Counted from the first letter of the stretch, positions 34,333-43,700 are shown. The stretch: DNA of 64,000 bases from Paenibacillus durus (GCF_000756615.1 NZ_CP009288.1:186001-250000); one strand, 5' to 3'. The notes: a model not told the origin generated them from the sequence alone. Numbers and translations are program-made.

Positions 34333-35202
34333 ATGAGTGTTAAACACAGGTATGCAGCGGTTGATGGCATTAATATTTTTTATCGTGAGGCTGGAGATGA
34401 GGAGCATCCGACGATTCTGCTGCTTCACGGCTTTCCTTCCTCGTCCCACATGTACCGTAACTTGATTGTGCGGCTCGCGGATCAATACCACATCATTGCC
34501 CCTGACTATCCCGGCTTTGGCAACAGCGATCAGCCGTCTGTGTCTGAGTTTGAATACACCTTTGATAATCTTGCGAAGTTGATGAATTCCTTTGTGGAAC
34601 AGCTCAACTTGCAAAAATACAGCATCTACGTCCACGACTACGGCGCGCCCGTCGGCTTCCGGCTCGCGGTAATGCATCCCGAACGAATTGAGGCCATCAT
34701 CTCGCAAAATGGCAACGCCTATGAAGAAGGGCTATTGTCCGCGTGGGACCCGATCCGGGCCTATTGGCAGAATCCCGCCGATGAGACGAATCGAAACAAC
34801 ATCCTCGGCTTGCTGACGCCTGAAATCACGAAATATCAATATGTGAACGGCACCCGGAATCCTGAGGCGATCAGCCCGGATACGTGGAATGTAGATCAAT
34901 TCGTGCTGGATCGCCCCGGCAACAGCGACATCCAGCTGGCGCTCTTTTATGATTACCAGAACAATTTGAAGCAGTATCCGAGCTGGCATGAATTTTTCCG
35001 TACCTATCAACCGCCGGCGCTGGTGGCCTGGGGGAAAAACGATATTTTCTTCGGCCCGGACGGTGCACTCGCTTACCAACAGGATTTGGACGATGTTGAA
35101 GTTCATCTGCTCAATACCGGGCATTTTCCGCTCGAAGAGGATTTGGATGTCAGCGTCAGCTTGATCAAGCATTTTTTGGAAGAAAGATTGATGAATAACT
35201 AG
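34333..35202 (+). CDS. Alpha/beta hydrolase (haloalkane dehalogenase/epoxide hydrolase-like)
   Basis: A 289-residue alpha/beta hydrolase. The oxyanion motif is LLHGFPSSSHMYRNL, the nucleophile elbow VHDYGAPVG has Asp (not Ser) as nucleophile, the acid lies in WGKNDIFFGPD and the base is His in NTGHFPLEED. The Asp nucleophile places it with haloalkane dehalogenases and epoxide hydrolases, with substrate unknown. ATG 34333 follows GAGGTGA. It heads an operon with an SDR and a tautomerase, controlled by the divergent TetR protein. Confidence 0.88.
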   Translation: MSVKHRYAAVDGINIFYREAGDEEHPTILLLHGFPSSSHMYRNLIVRLADQYHIIAPDYPGFGNSDQPSVSEFEYTFDNLAKLMNSFVEQLNLQKYSIYVHDYGAPVGFRLAVMHPERIEAIISQNGNAYEEGLLSAWDPIRAYWQNPADETNRNNILGLLTPEITKYQYVNGTRNPEAISPDTWNVDQFVLDRPGNSDIQLALFYDYQNNLKQYPSWHEFFRTYQPPALVAWGKNDIFFGPDGALAYQQDLDDVEVHLLNTGHFPLEEDLDVSVSLIKHFLEERLMNN

Positions 35203-35216
35203 AGGGGGACTAACCA

Positions 35217-35969
35217 ATGAATGCTCAAGGAAAAGCAGCAGGAAAAGTAGTCGTAATTACGGGCGGCAGCAGCGGGATCGGGAAAGCAACGGCCATAGAA
35301 TTCGTGAAACAGGGAGCGAACGTCGTCATCAATGGCCGCCGCGAACAGGCGCTGGCTGAGGCTGCGAGGGAAATCGACCCAACCGGAAAGCATGTGCTAA
35401 GTGTAGCTGGCGATATTGCGGACCCTGAAACGGCCGGGCGCGTGATTGCCGAAGGGTTGGCCCGTTTTGGACGTATCGACACGCTGATCAACAATGCCGG
35501 GGTCTTTGTGGCCAAGCCGTTCACGGAATACTCCGAAGCGGATTTTGCCTCGGTCATGTCGATCAATGTCGCAGGCTTCTTTCATGTCACTCAAAGTGCG
35601 GTAACCGAGATGCTGAAGCAGGGCTCGGGCCACATCGTTAACATTACGACCAGCCTGGTTGACCAGCCGATCGCTGGGGTGCCGGCCGTACTCGCCTCCT
35701 TGACCAAAGGCGGTCTGAACTCCGCGACAAAAGAGCTGGCGATCGAGTATGCGGCTAATGGCATTCGCGTAAATGCGGTCTCGCCGGGGGTCATCAAAAC
35801 GCCGATGCATCCGGTGGAAGCTCATGATTTTCTGAATAAGCTGCATCCTGTGGGCCGTATGGGCGAGGTTCAAGAGATCGTCGAAGCGATCCTGTATCTG
35901 GACTCGGCCAGCTTCGTGACCGGAGAGATTCTTCACGTCGATGGCGGCCAAAACGCCGGACACTGGTGA
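35217..35969 (+). CDS. SDR-family oxidoreductase lacking the catalytic tyrosine
   Basis: A 250-residue Rossmann protein: TGGSSGIGKAT cofactor motif, NNAG, and C-terminal SPGVIKTPMH. In the active site the Ser region is TTSLVD, but the usual YxxxK reads A-S-L-T-K (VLASLTKGG), so the tyrosine is replaced and only the lysine remains. The sequence around it otherwise follows the SDR pattern, so this looks like a divergent subfamily rather than damage. GAGGGGGA precedes ATG 35217. Second gene of the TetR-linked operon. Confidence 0.85.
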   Translation: MNAQGKAAGKVVVITGGSSGIGKATAIEFVKQGANVVINGRREQALAEAAREIDPTGKHVLSVAGDIADPETAGRVIAEGLARFGRIDTLINNAGVFVAKPFTEYSEADFASVMSINVAGFFHVTQSAVTEMLKQGSGHIVNITTSLVDQPIAGVPAVLASLTKGGLNSATKELAIEYAANGIRVNAVSPGVIKTPMHPVEAHDFLNKLHPVGRMGEVQEIVEAILYLDSASFVTGEILHVDGGQNAGHW

Positions 35970-35994
35970 AATCTGAAACAGGAGGAGAATGAAC

Positions 35995-36231
35995 ATGCCT
36001 ATCGTGACCATTCAGGTGACCCGTGAGGGTACCGCGCCGGACCGGCAGTCGGTTACAGCCGAAGAAAAGGCCGCGCTCATCAAGGGCGCCAGCGAGCTTT
36101 TGCTTAATGTGCTGAACAAGCCGCTTGACTCCACCTACGTCATTATCGAAGAGGTTGAGCCGGAGAATTGGGGATGGGGCGGGCTGCCCGCCCTGGAATA
36201 CCGGCGGCAGCGCGCCGCCAAGACAACTTAA
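35995..36231 (+). CDS. 4-oxalocrotonate tautomerase-family protein
   Basis: A 78-residue protein starting Met-Pro-Ile (MPIVTIQVTREG). Removing Met exposes the catalytic Pro1 of this family. AGGAGGAGAATG precedes; ATG 35995 rather than 35989 is chosen because it puts proline second. Such enzymes work as oligomers on keto-enol or dehalogenation reactions. Together with the Asp-nucleophile hydrolase and the SDR, a catabolic or detoxification route is plausible. Third gene of the operon. Confidence 0.87.
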   Translation: MPIVTIQVTREGTAPDRQSVTAEEKAALIKGASELLLNVLNKPLDSTYVIIEEVEPENWGWGGLPALEYRRQRAAKTT

Positions 36232-36305
36232 CTTTTGCCAATCCTATTTAACGGGCTGCAGCTCGCAGGCAATTGGCGGGCTAGCCATCCCGATAATATA
36301 AAAAC

Positions 36306-36334
36306 AAACCCAGTGCCGTCATGGTACTGGGTTT
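36306..36334. terminator. Bidirectional terminator between convergent genes
   Basis: AAACCCAGTGCC pairs with GGTACTGGGTTT; symmetric A/T flanks can serve both the tautomerase operon and the minus-strand AraC gene. Confidence 0.8.
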
Positions 36335-36343
36335 GCTGTGTGC

Positions 36344-37270
36344 TCATATTCCCTGATATAGCGAATCCTGGAGCTGCTTGACATCGCTTTTAGGAGGCAG
36401 GCCGAACATACGTGTATACTCGCGGCTGAACTGGGAAGGGCTTTCGTAACCGACTTTGTAGGCGGCGTGCGTCGCATCCATGGATTCGGAGATGAGCAGG
36501 CGGCGGGCCTCCTGCAAGCGAAGCTGCTTCTGGTATTGGATCGGACTCATGGCCGTCACCTTTTTAAAATATTGATGAAGCGAAGAGGGACTCATGTTGA
36601 CCTCCTTGGCCAGATCTTCAATCCGCAGAGGCTGATCATAGCCGGAGTGGATAAGCTGGATGACTCTGGCCACGCATTGCGCATGGCTGCCGATGACGGC
36701 GAATTGTCTGACGAGATCACCCTGTTCATCCTGCAGAACCCGATACAGAATTTCACGGATGATCAGCGGCGCAATCACAGGAATATCCTGCGGCATTTCC
36801 AGCAGGCGAACCAATCTTATAATGGCGTCAAGCAGCAGCGGCTTGGTTTTGCTGACCGAAATTCCACGTCCGGAGTTGATTTTTCCGCGCCATGCCGAGC
36901 TTGTTTCTTTCATCATATCGAGAACCTGATCGGTGCTTATGCCAAGCTGGATGCCTAGAAAGGGAGAATCCTCGGAAGCCTGAATAATCTGGCCGCACAC
37001 CGGAAGATGCACGGAGGCAATCATGTAGGATGCCGGATCGTATTGAAAGGTTTCCTGCGCCAGTGCAACAAATTTCGACCCCTGCGCGATCACGCATAAA
37101 GATGGCTCATGGACGGTATGCAGCGGTTCGGACACGGTCGACGTGCGAATCAAACGCAAGGATGGAATGGCTGTCGGATGCGTTCCGTCTGTATGCACCA
37201 GCCGATCGATGCATCTCGCCAGTTCCTGCTGCTTCTCTTTTACCTCGCTATCTGTCTCCTGCACGCTCAT
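36344..37270 (-). CDS. AraC-family regulator (YqhC-like)
   Basis: A 308-residue protein with an N-terminal AraC-type cupin (HTVHEPSLCVIAQGSKFVAL, then YMIASVHLPVCGQI) and a C-terminal double helix-turn-helix (LRIEDLAKEVNMSPSSLHQYF; ATHAAYKVGYESPSQFSREY). It diverges from an old yellow enzyme and an aldo-keto reductase, an arrangement recalling yqhC with yqhD/dkgA in E. coli, where the regulator responds to reactive aldehydes; that role here is inference. Starts at ATG 37270 after GAGG. Confidence 0.87.
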   Translation of the reverse strand: MSVQETDSEVKEKQQELARCIDRLVHTDGTHPTAIPSLRLIRTSTVSEPLHTVHEPSLCVIAQGSKFVALAQETFQYDPASYMIASVHLPVCGQIIQASEDSPFLGIQLGISTDQVLDMMKETSSAWRGKINSGRGISVSKTKPLLLDAIIRLVRLLEMPQDIPVIAPLIIREILYRVLQDEQGDLVRQFAVIGSHAQCVARVIQLIHSGYDQPLRIEDLAKEVNMSPSSLHQYFKKVTAMSPIQYQKQLRLQEARRLLISESMDATHAAYKVGYESPSQFSREYTRMFGLPPKSDVKQLQDSLYQGI

Positions 37271-37299
37271 TCACATCCTCTTTTCTATTTAGGTATCGT

Positions 37300-37466
37300 T
37301 CGTAACTTCGAGGAATGTTTGGACTTCCGGCCGCTGTTGTCTCCAGATTTCTTAATTGAAACCGCTATTCGCGGATGAAATCCGGAGACAAAGGCGATCG
37401 CTGTCGCTCCTACAGTTCCAAACTTCCCCTTCGTTACTCCTTAACCTGATGTCGTTTTTTCGAATT
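37300..37466 (+). repeat. Hairpin-forming dispersed repeat, copy 2
   Basis: Same ~165-base sequence and orientation as 34016-34180, from CGTAACTTCGAGGAATGTTT to CCTGATGTCGTTTTTTCG. Differences such as CTTCGAGGAATG for CTACGAGGAACG show independent drift. It lies between the AraC gene and the old yellow enzyme gene. Confidence 0.88.
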
Positions 37467-37647
37467 AAACTTATACAATTATATTGAATCGTGAAGGAAT
37501 AGGCAATAAATAACGAGTATTATGCTACGGAACATGAGGTTATTTCTTTTATAATTAAGGTGTAATTGGACGCTGAACAAACGTTGCAGGTTTTAGATCA
37601 TATAGCATCAGGCAAATATTATCCGGAAGGAGCAGCGAATATCGACG

Positions 37648-38595
37648 ATGAAAACCCTGTTCGATGAGACCCGCATTAACGGCATCAAACTGAAAAACCG
37701 GCTGATCCGGTCCGCTACTCATGAGGGGTTGGCGGATAAGTCCGGTCACCTGACGGATGAAGTCCTGAAGGTATATCAAGATCTCGCCGAGGGAGGCGTC
37801 GGTCTGATTATTACGGGGGTTGCTTATATTACCGAAGACTCGAAGTATTTGCACGGAATGATGGGGTTCTACGATGACTCTCTTATTCCGGAGTACCGGA
37901 AAATGACGGATGTCGCGCATGACAATGACTGCCCGATCATCATACAGCTTGCGTATGCCGCCAAAGACGGTGAAATGTGGACGGCGGATGCCCCGTCGAA
38001 CGAAGAAATCAAAGCTATTGTTGAGCCCTTTGGGGAGAGTGCCCTGCGAGCGAAACGGGCCGGCTTTGACGGTGTGCAAATTCATGCAGGCCACAGGTAT
38101 TTTCTAAGCCAGCTTCTTAGTCCAAGCAAGAACGGTCGGCAGGATGAATACGGCGGGAGCCTGGAGAACAGATCGAGACTGATTATAGAGATTTACGATG
38201 AAATAAGGAGACGGGCGGGCGAAGACTTCGGTGTGTTTATCAAGCTGAACAGTACCGATTTGGATGGTGACGATGAGGTGTTCACGTCATGCCGATATTT
38301 GTGCAAGCAGCTCGCTGACCGAGGCATAGACGGAATTGAAATCAGCGGGGGATACGGTCCGTTCATGCCAGGCCGAGCGTTTCCCTACAAGGAATCCGTG
38401 CTTCGAGACGATGCGGTGCTCATTGCTAAGGATGTTCAGGTTCCCGTTATATTGGTTGGGCTGAACCGAACACCGGCCGTGATGGAAGAAATACTGGGTA
38501 CGACGGACATCGAATATTTTGCCATCTCGCGGCCCCTGATCCATCAGCCGGATCTTCCAAATCTGTGGCGGGAGCAGGCCAGCCAGCATACTTGA
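37648..38595 (+). CDS. Old yellow enzyme-family NADH:flavin oxidoreductase
   Basis: A 315-residue TIM-barrel flavoprotein: LKNRLIRSATHEGLAD for FMN binding at the start, IHAGHRYFLSQLLSPSKNGR, RQDEYGGSLENRSRLI (the family signature) and ISRPLIHQPDLP at the C-terminus. Such enzymes reduce activated double bonds using NAD(P)H. GGAAGGAG lies upstream of ATG 37648. It is followed by an aldo-keto reductase 28 bases downstream, likely one operon under the divergent AraC regulator. Confidence 0.9.
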   Translation: MKTLFDETRINGIKLKNRLIRSATHEGLADKSGHLTDEVLKVYQDLAEGGVGLIITGVAYITEDSKYLHGMMGFYDDSLIPEYRKMTDVAHDNDCPIIIQLAYAAKDGEMWTADAPSNEEIKAIVEPFGESALRAKRAGFDGVQIHAGHRYFLSQLLSPSKNGRQDEYGGSLENRSRLIIEIYDEIRRRAGEDFGVFIKLNSTDLDGDDEVFTSCRYLCKQLADRGIDGIEISGGYGPFMPGRAFPYKESVLRDDAVLIAKDVQVPVILVGLNRTPAVMEEILGTTDIEYFAISRPLIHQPDLPNLWREQASQHT

Positions 38596-38623
38596 ACATA
38601 TCAATGGAAAGGATGTCGATCCT

Positions 38624-39448
38624 ATGAACAAAATTACGGATACCGTAACGCTCCATAACGGCGTCAAAATGCCGCGGCTGGGGTTTGGCGTATATCAGGT
38701 TGAGGACGGTCGCCAGGTGGAGCAGTCGGTGCTGTCCGCACTGCGCGCGGGCTATCGAAGCATCGACACGGCAGAAGCCTATTTTAATGAAGACGGAGTG
38801 GGAAGAGCGATTAGGGCAAGCGGCGTACCTCGGGAAGAGCTATTCGTCACGACAAAAGTCTGGAATACCAACCAGGGCTACGAAACGACGCTTCAAGCGT
38901 TTGAGAACAGCAGAAAAAGGCTCGGTCTTGAGTATATTGATCTCTATCTGATCCACTGGCCCGCGAGAGGAAAGTATCTGGAAGCCTGGAGGGCTTTTGA
39001 AAAATTATACCGGGAAGGCTATGTGCGCGCCATCGGGGTGTGCAACTGCCATGAGCAGCATTTAAACGTGATTATGCAAAATTATGAGACCGTGCCGATG
39101 GTCAATCAGGTGGAGTTGCATCCGCTGCTGTCGCAGGAACGGCTGCGCGCTTTTTGCCGGGACAACGGCATTCAAATCGAGGCCTGGGCCCCGCTGATCC
39201 GGGGGCAGTTAAACATCCCCGTGCTGTGGGAACTGGGAAGAAAATACGGCAAGACGCCTGCGCAAATTGTTCTCCGCTGGGATTTGCAGCACGGAATCAT
39301 CACCATTCCCAAGTCGGTTCATGACAGCCGGATTCGGGAGAATGCCGACATTTTTGATTTTGAACTTGCCGAGGAAGATATGAGAGCCATCGATGCGTTA
39401 AACCGTAATGCCCGCTGGGGGCCGGACCCCGACAACTTCAACTTTTGA
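38624..39448 (+). CDS. Aldo-keto reductase
   Basis: A 274-residue AKR barrel: GVKMPRLGFGVYQVEDG, then the catalytic tetrad Asp and Tyr in SIDTAEAYFNEDGVG, Lys in VTTKVW and His in YLIHWP; IPKSVHDSRIRENADIF is the NADPH-binding region. It reduces aldehydes and ketones. GAAAGGATG lies before ATG 38624. It follows the old yellow enzyme gene, suggesting joint handling of reactive carbonyl compounds. Confidence 0.92.
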   Translation: MNKITDTVTLHNGVKMPRLGFGVYQVEDGRQVEQSVLSALRAGYRSIDTAEAYFNEDGVGRAIRASGVPREELFVTTKVWNTNQGYETTLQAFENSRKRLGLEYIDLYLIHWPARGKYLEAWRAFEKLYREGYVRAIGVCNCHEQHLNVIMQNYETVPMVNQVELHPLLSQERLRAFCRDNGIQIEAWAPLIRGQLNIPVLWELGRKYGKTPAQIVLRWDLQHGIITIPKSVHDSRIRENADIFDFELAEEDMRAIDALNRNARWGPDPDNFNF

Positions 39449-39471
39449 GGCAATGGGAAGCCTGAAGTACG

Positions 39472-40386
39472 CTACGGATGGAGTTCGCCCAGCGGAAACT
39501 CCTCGTGCGAGAGCCTCCAATTGTCCACCCATAGCTTAGTTAGTTCGATGAATTTGCTTGTCGCAGGGGAAGCATGCTTCATGGAGGGGATGACGATTCC
39601 GAGCGACCGGGAGTTGGGAGCCTCAAGTTCCAGCATGGAGACCTGGTGGTCCCGGCTGCTTAGAATCATCTCCGAGATAATACTGATGCCGAGTCCATTC
39701 TCCACCATGGCGATAATGGCATAATCGTCCCCTGCCTCGAACTGAACTCGCGGCTGATGTGGCAGTGTGCGTAATACGCGTCTGACGTCCTGGTCGCAGC
39801 CCTTCGTCGGCATGATGAACGACTCTTGCTCGATCTGAGCATAAGATATGTGCTTGCATCCGCTAAGCGGATGCTGCTTGGGAACGATACAGACCATTCG
39901 GTCCATCCACAGAGGAATGGCCTCGAAGCTGTCCGAAGTCGGCAAGGACATGAAGCCGAAGTCGATCTCCCCGTTTTTTAGCCAGCCTTCGATCTCATCG
40001 TAATCGCCGTTAATAAGCTTTACTTCGATGAGCGGATGCTCCTGCCGGAAGCTGCGGATGATTCCCGGCAGCCAGTTGATAGAGACGCTGGAGAAGGTGC
40101 CGATGCGGATGGTTCCGGCTTCCACCCCCTTAATCGCATCGATCTCCTGTTTAAGCTGTTCGTCACAGTTCAGCAGATTCCGAATATGCCTCAGCACCCG
40201 CTCACCGTTCAATGTCAATCGGACGCCCGTTCGATTGCGGATCAGCAGAACGAAGCCGAACTCATCTTCAAGGCTGCTGATGGCATGACTGACCGCGGAC
40301 TGAGTAAGTCCCAGCGCTTCAGCTGCACGGGTGAGACTCCCAAGCTCAACAATTTTCTGAAAGACTTCGTATTTGATCAAGCTCAT
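39472..40386 (-). CDS. LysR-family transcriptional regulator
   Basis: A 304-residue regulator with an N-terminal winged helix-turn-helix (FQKIVELGSLTRAAEALGLT, then QSAVSHAISSLEDEFGF) and a C-terminal substrate-binding domain (EAGTIRIGTFSSVSINWLPG). The start at 40386 follows GAGGCGG. It diverges from an EamA transporter with a palindromic site between them, so it probably controls that gene. Confidence 0.9.
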   Translation of the reverse strand: MSLIKYEVFQKIVELGSLTRAAEALGLTQSAVSHAISSLEDEFGFVLLIRNRTGVRLTLNGERVLRHIRNLLNCDEQLKQEIDAIKGVEAGTIRIGTFSSVSINWLPGIIRSFRQEHPLIEVKLINGDYDEIEGWLKNGEIDFGFMSLPTSDSFEAIPLWMDRMVCIVPKQHPLSGCKHISYAQIEQESFIMPTKGCDQDVRRVLRTLPHQPRVQFEAGDDYAIIAMVENGLGISIISEMILSSRDHQVSMLELEAPNSRSLGIVIPSMKHASPATSKFIELTKLWVDNWRLSHEEFPLGELHP

Positions 40387-40417
40387 AATTTCCGCCTCTT
40401 TTTCATGAATATTATTC

Positions 40418-40429
40418 AACTATATAGTT
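40418..40429. promoter_or_regulatory. Candidate LysR operator
   Basis: AACTATATAGTT is a perfect 12-base palindrome in the divergent intergenic region. A related half-copy, TTCAGTTATATACTAA, lies at about 40457-40472. Confidence 0.45.
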
Positions 40430-40557
40430 ATAAACATTCATTTTATTTATCCTTTGTTCAGTTATATACTAACCTTAGATCCGGGATACGTCCAGTGCCG
40501 GTTTAGGAAAGCGGACTTCCCTCGCGATTTCACCAGAACACAAAGGGGAGAGAATGA

Positions 40558-41454
40558 ATGAAAGCCAGAAACGCCGATTTGCTGATGATGCTCGTAACGA
40601 TGAGCTGGGGCTCGTCTTATCTATTTATGAAGACCGGACTGGATTCCGTATCCCCGTTCAACCTGGTCGCACTTCGATTCGGTTTGGCGTTTGTGCTATG
40701 TGCGGCCATATGGTTCAAACGGTTGCGTTCGACGGATAAAATGACGCTAATGTATGCCTTCGTACTAGGGTTTATCCTGTTTGCCGTATCTGCCTCCATT
40801 ATCTTCGGTCTCGGAAGCACTTCGACGTCCAATGCAGGATTTCTTGCCAGCTTGACGGTAATCTTCGTTCCGGCATTGTCTGCGATTGTACTGAAGCAGA
40901 AGCCGGAAGCGAAGCTGATCGCGGGCGCTTGCTCGGCGCTTATCGGTATCGGGCTGCTCACGATCAGCGGTCCGATGAGCATAAAGCCTGGGGATTTATT
41001 GTGCATCCTGGCTGCGCTGCTGTACGCTGCCCATATTCTGGTGACGGGAGCGGCGGCGAAGACTGCGGACACTCTGAATCTGGGAATTCTGCAATTAGGA
41101 TTCGCGGCCGGCTTCGGCTTGGTATTCTCGTTCATGTTCGAACATCCCCGCCTTCCTGAATCAACTGGGGGATGGGTATCGATCCTGATACTAAGCGTCG
41201 TATGCAGCGCAATCGGCTATATCGTTCAGTCCATCGCGCAAAAATATACCACACCAGCGCATACGGGACTTGTTTTCTCGCTGGAGCCCGTTTTTGCCGC
41301 GATATTCGCTTACCTGTTCGCGAACGAACTGCTGCCCCTGAGAGGTTACGTTGGAGCCGCATTGATTCTACTTGGGGTGCTGATGGCCGAGGTGAAGCGG
41401 AAGAGCGTTACTCCGGATCGGGTTGGATACGGCAATGGTAAGGGAGTGTCATGA
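40558..41454 (+). CDS. EamA/DMT-family transporter
   Basis: A 298-residue membrane protein with ten predicted helices as two EamA repeats (MTLMYAFVLGFILFAVSASI in the first; VGAALILLGVLMAEVKRKS at the end of the second). The WGSSYLFMKTGLDSVSPF start is typical. DMT proteins export metabolites or amino acids; substrate unknown. ATG 40558 follows AAAGGGGAGAG. Probably regulated by the divergent LysR protein. Confidence 0.9.
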   Translation: MKARNADLLMMLVTMSWGSSYLFMKTGLDSVSPFNLVALRFGLAFVLCAAIWFKRLRSTDKMTLMYAFVLGFILFAVSASIIFGLGSTSTSNAGFLASLTVIFVPALSAIVLKQKPEAKLIAGACSALIGIGLLTISGPMSIKPGDLLCILAALLYAAHILVTGAAAKTADTLNLGILQLGFAAGFGLVFSFMFEHPRLPESTGGWVSILILSVVCSAIGYIVQSIAQKYTTPAHTGLVFSLEPVFAAIFAYLFANELLPLRGYVGAALILLGVLMAEVKRKSVTPDRVGYGNGKGVS

Positions 41455-41583
41455 GTATTTGATTAATAAAGTATAAGAGGGTAAGGTCCTTCTAATTAAG
41501 AAGCAACATTCTGATAGGTTTATGCCTTTTGATTCGTATTACATAGTAGGTACCGAACAATAGTGTGAGGGAGGGCAGCATTT

Positions 41584-42120
41584 GTGAAAATAACAGAAGA
41601 TAATGTTGTACAACAAACTAAAAACCGCAACGAGAAGGCCATTGCATTCATCATTCAAAGTTACGGGGGATTACTCACGGCGATTATTAAACGTCATATA
41701 CAGAACAGTCAGCTGGATTATGAAGAATGTTTAGATGATGTGCTGCTGGCCATTTGGCATAATATCGACGCATTCGATGAAAGGAAAAATACATTTAAGC
41801 AGTGGATTGCCGCCATTGCAAAGTACCGCGCAATTGATTACCAGCGAAGAATGATGAGAAACCGGCAGCAATTTATCAGTGCGGAAATATCCGATCATCT
41901 ATACCAAAAGCAGCCGATATCCCCGAAACAAGATGTGGAGGAAGTGTTAGCTCACTTATCTTCCAAAGAACGGGCCATTTTTGAGAAGTACTATTTAGAG
42001 GGGGTATCATCTCGTGAAATAGCACTGCAAATGAATGTGAAGGCGTCCTGGATTCATAACAAGCTCTCACGCGGGCGCAAGAAGCTGAAACAGATTTTTA
42101 TTCCTAAGAATGAGGTGTGA
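41584..42120 (+). CDS. ECF-type sigma factor, second pair
   Basis: A 178-residue ECF sigma factor. Region 2 is YEECLDDVLLAIWHNIDAFD with KQWIAAIAKYRAIDYQRR; region 4 has LSSKERAIFEKYYLEGVSSR and a helix-turn-helix (REIALQMNVKASWIHNKLSR). The start is GTG 41584 after GAGGGAGG. The next gene, a DUF4179 protein, starts 5 bases after the stop. Composition is more AT-rich than the 4.3 kb pair, suggesting separate ancestry. Confidence 0.87.
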   Translation: MKITEDNVVQQTKNRNEKAIAFIIQSYGGLLTAIIKRHIQNSQLDYEECLDDVLLAIWHNIDAFDERKNTFKQWIAAIAKYRAIDYQRRMMRNRQQFISAEISDHLYQKQPISPKQDVEEVLAHLSSKERAIFEKYYLEGVSSREIALQMNVKASWIHNKLSRGRKKLKQIFIPKNEV

Positions 42121-42124
42121 ATCC

Positions 42125-43102
42125 ATGTCAATGTATACAGAGTTAAATGATTTGCAGCTTGATGTATCAGAATATGAGGAAATGCCTTTAACAGAGATTG
42201 AACGAAAAAAATGGGAAAAACGTGTATTAATAAAGCTTCATAAACGCAAACATAACTACTCAAAAAAATGGATAGGGCTAGCTGCCGCCCTCCTTCTGGC
42301 AATAGGTGTAACCATTCCTCTTGGAAAAGTATCGCTCGCACAGATGCCATTTGTGGCGGGACTCATCGAACATTTTATTAATGGAGATAAACCAGCCAAT
42401 TATTCAGCCTATAAAACAGCAATCGGTGAAACGGCTGAAAATGCATATGGCAAGCTGACACTGAATGAAGTGCTAGTCGATGCGGACAGGCTCCTCATAA
42501 GCTCGACATTTGAGCCGGCTAAAGGTGTCTCTTTTGATTATCAAACTTTTCTGTCTCCACATGTCCTTGTCAACGGAGAAGACCTTCAAAAATCAGGAGG
42601 AGCACAGTCGATTAAAGTAAATGATGGCATGTATACGATTTATGGGGATATAAAGATGAGTCATTTACCGAATGATGGTCCGCTTCAAATCAAAATTACT
42701 TATGATACAATCAGTAAACGTAAAAGGATTGCGATTGAAGAGCCGTGGGTATTTAATATAACGGTGTCAACAAGTCAGTTAGAGAAAGATACAAAAACCT
42801 TTACTATCGACAAGACCATCACACTCAATAATGGACAAAAAATAACGCTTAAAAAGGTGATTGTCACCCCCGTTTCGACATTAATCTATTATGATACGAC
42901 AGAGGCATCGGAATCGACTCGTTTCAAACTTATTTCCTCTGATGGCAAGGAAGTTCCTTTTAGTGAAGGCTATGGCTCTAGCGATATTGGAGACACTTCA
43001 TATACCCGTTATGTACCGATTGATTTAGAGAAAGAGACCTATTCGCTTATCCCTGTTAATGAGAATAATGAAGAGGTAGGGCCTGAAGTTCAAATTCGAT
43101 AA
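42125..43102 (+). CDS. DUF4179 membrane protein, putative anti-sigma factor (second pair)
   Basis: A 325-residue protein: a cytoplasmic N-terminus (~1-50), one transmembrane helix (WIGLAAALLLAIGVTIPLG, ~52-70) and an extracellular DUF4179-type domain (AYKTAIGETAENAYGKLTLN, then EVLVDADRLLISSTFEP) with a second beta domain. GAGGTG before ATG 42125 lies inside the sigma gene end. It is inferred to restrain the upstream sigma factor. Confidence 0.8.
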   Translation: MSMYTELNDLQLDVSEYEEMPLTEIERKKWEKRVLIKLHKRKHNYSKKWIGLAAALLLAIGVTIPLGKVSLAQMPFVAGLIEHFINGDKPANYSAYKTAIGETAENAYGKLTLNEVLVDADRLLISSTFEPAKGVSFDYQTFLSPHVLVNGEDLQKSGGAQSIKVNDGMYTIYGDIKMSHLPNDGPLQIKITYDTISKRKRIAIEEPWVFNITVSTSQLEKDTKTFTIDKTITLNNGQKITLKKVIVTPVSTLIYYDTTEASESTRFKLISSDGKEVPFSEGYGSSDIGDTSYTRYVPIDLEKETYSLIPVNENNEEVGPEVQIR

Positions 43103-43144
43103 TGAGAAGCGAACGCCGATACATCCTATTGGGAGGTGCTGAAG

Positions 43145-43402
43145 ATGAATGAGCCTGGGTTGGAGAAGGCGATGGACACCCTGCAATATTTGAGCCAGGA
43201 TTCGGAGGCCAGACGATTGTATGAGGCTAGACAGAAATATTTACATGATGAAGCTTCCATGGTTGAGGGGGCGAAGTCGGCGGGTATTATCGAGGGCAAA
43301 ATGCAAGTAGCTCGAAATATGCTCGCTATGGGCTTGGACATTGCTACAATTGCCAAAGCAACCGGTCTCACTGAAGACGAGATTAAGTCTATAAAGCTTT
43401 AA
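43145..43402 (+). pseudogene. C-terminal remnant of an Rpn-type recombination-promoting nuclease/transposase
   Basis: 85 residues (MNEPGLEKAMDTLQYLSQDS, then EGAKSAGIIEGKMQVARNML and ATGLTEDEIKSIKL) match the C-terminal end of Rpn/PD-(D/E)XK putative transposases, which are ~300 residues. The nuclease domain is missing. A GGGAGGTG lies upstream of the ATG, so it might be translated, but the catalytic part is lost. Confidence 0.7.
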
Positions 43403-43570
43403 ATAATGTAACCTCTTGTTGAATTTGTGCGTTTATGAGGGGGCGGATCTAACGAGCCTTCATTGTCCGCGTTTCTTGGGATAATGGAGGTTATCTTAAA
43501 ATTATGGTTGTCCTCTCAATCAATCCATGGTATATTACTTTTTGTGGCTGTATTATTTTTGTATTCATAC

Positions 43571-43655
<85 letters not shown>

Positions 43656-43700
43656 TACAAGATAGATAAATGACGATGCAGTCCAAGTTACTTAGCAACA

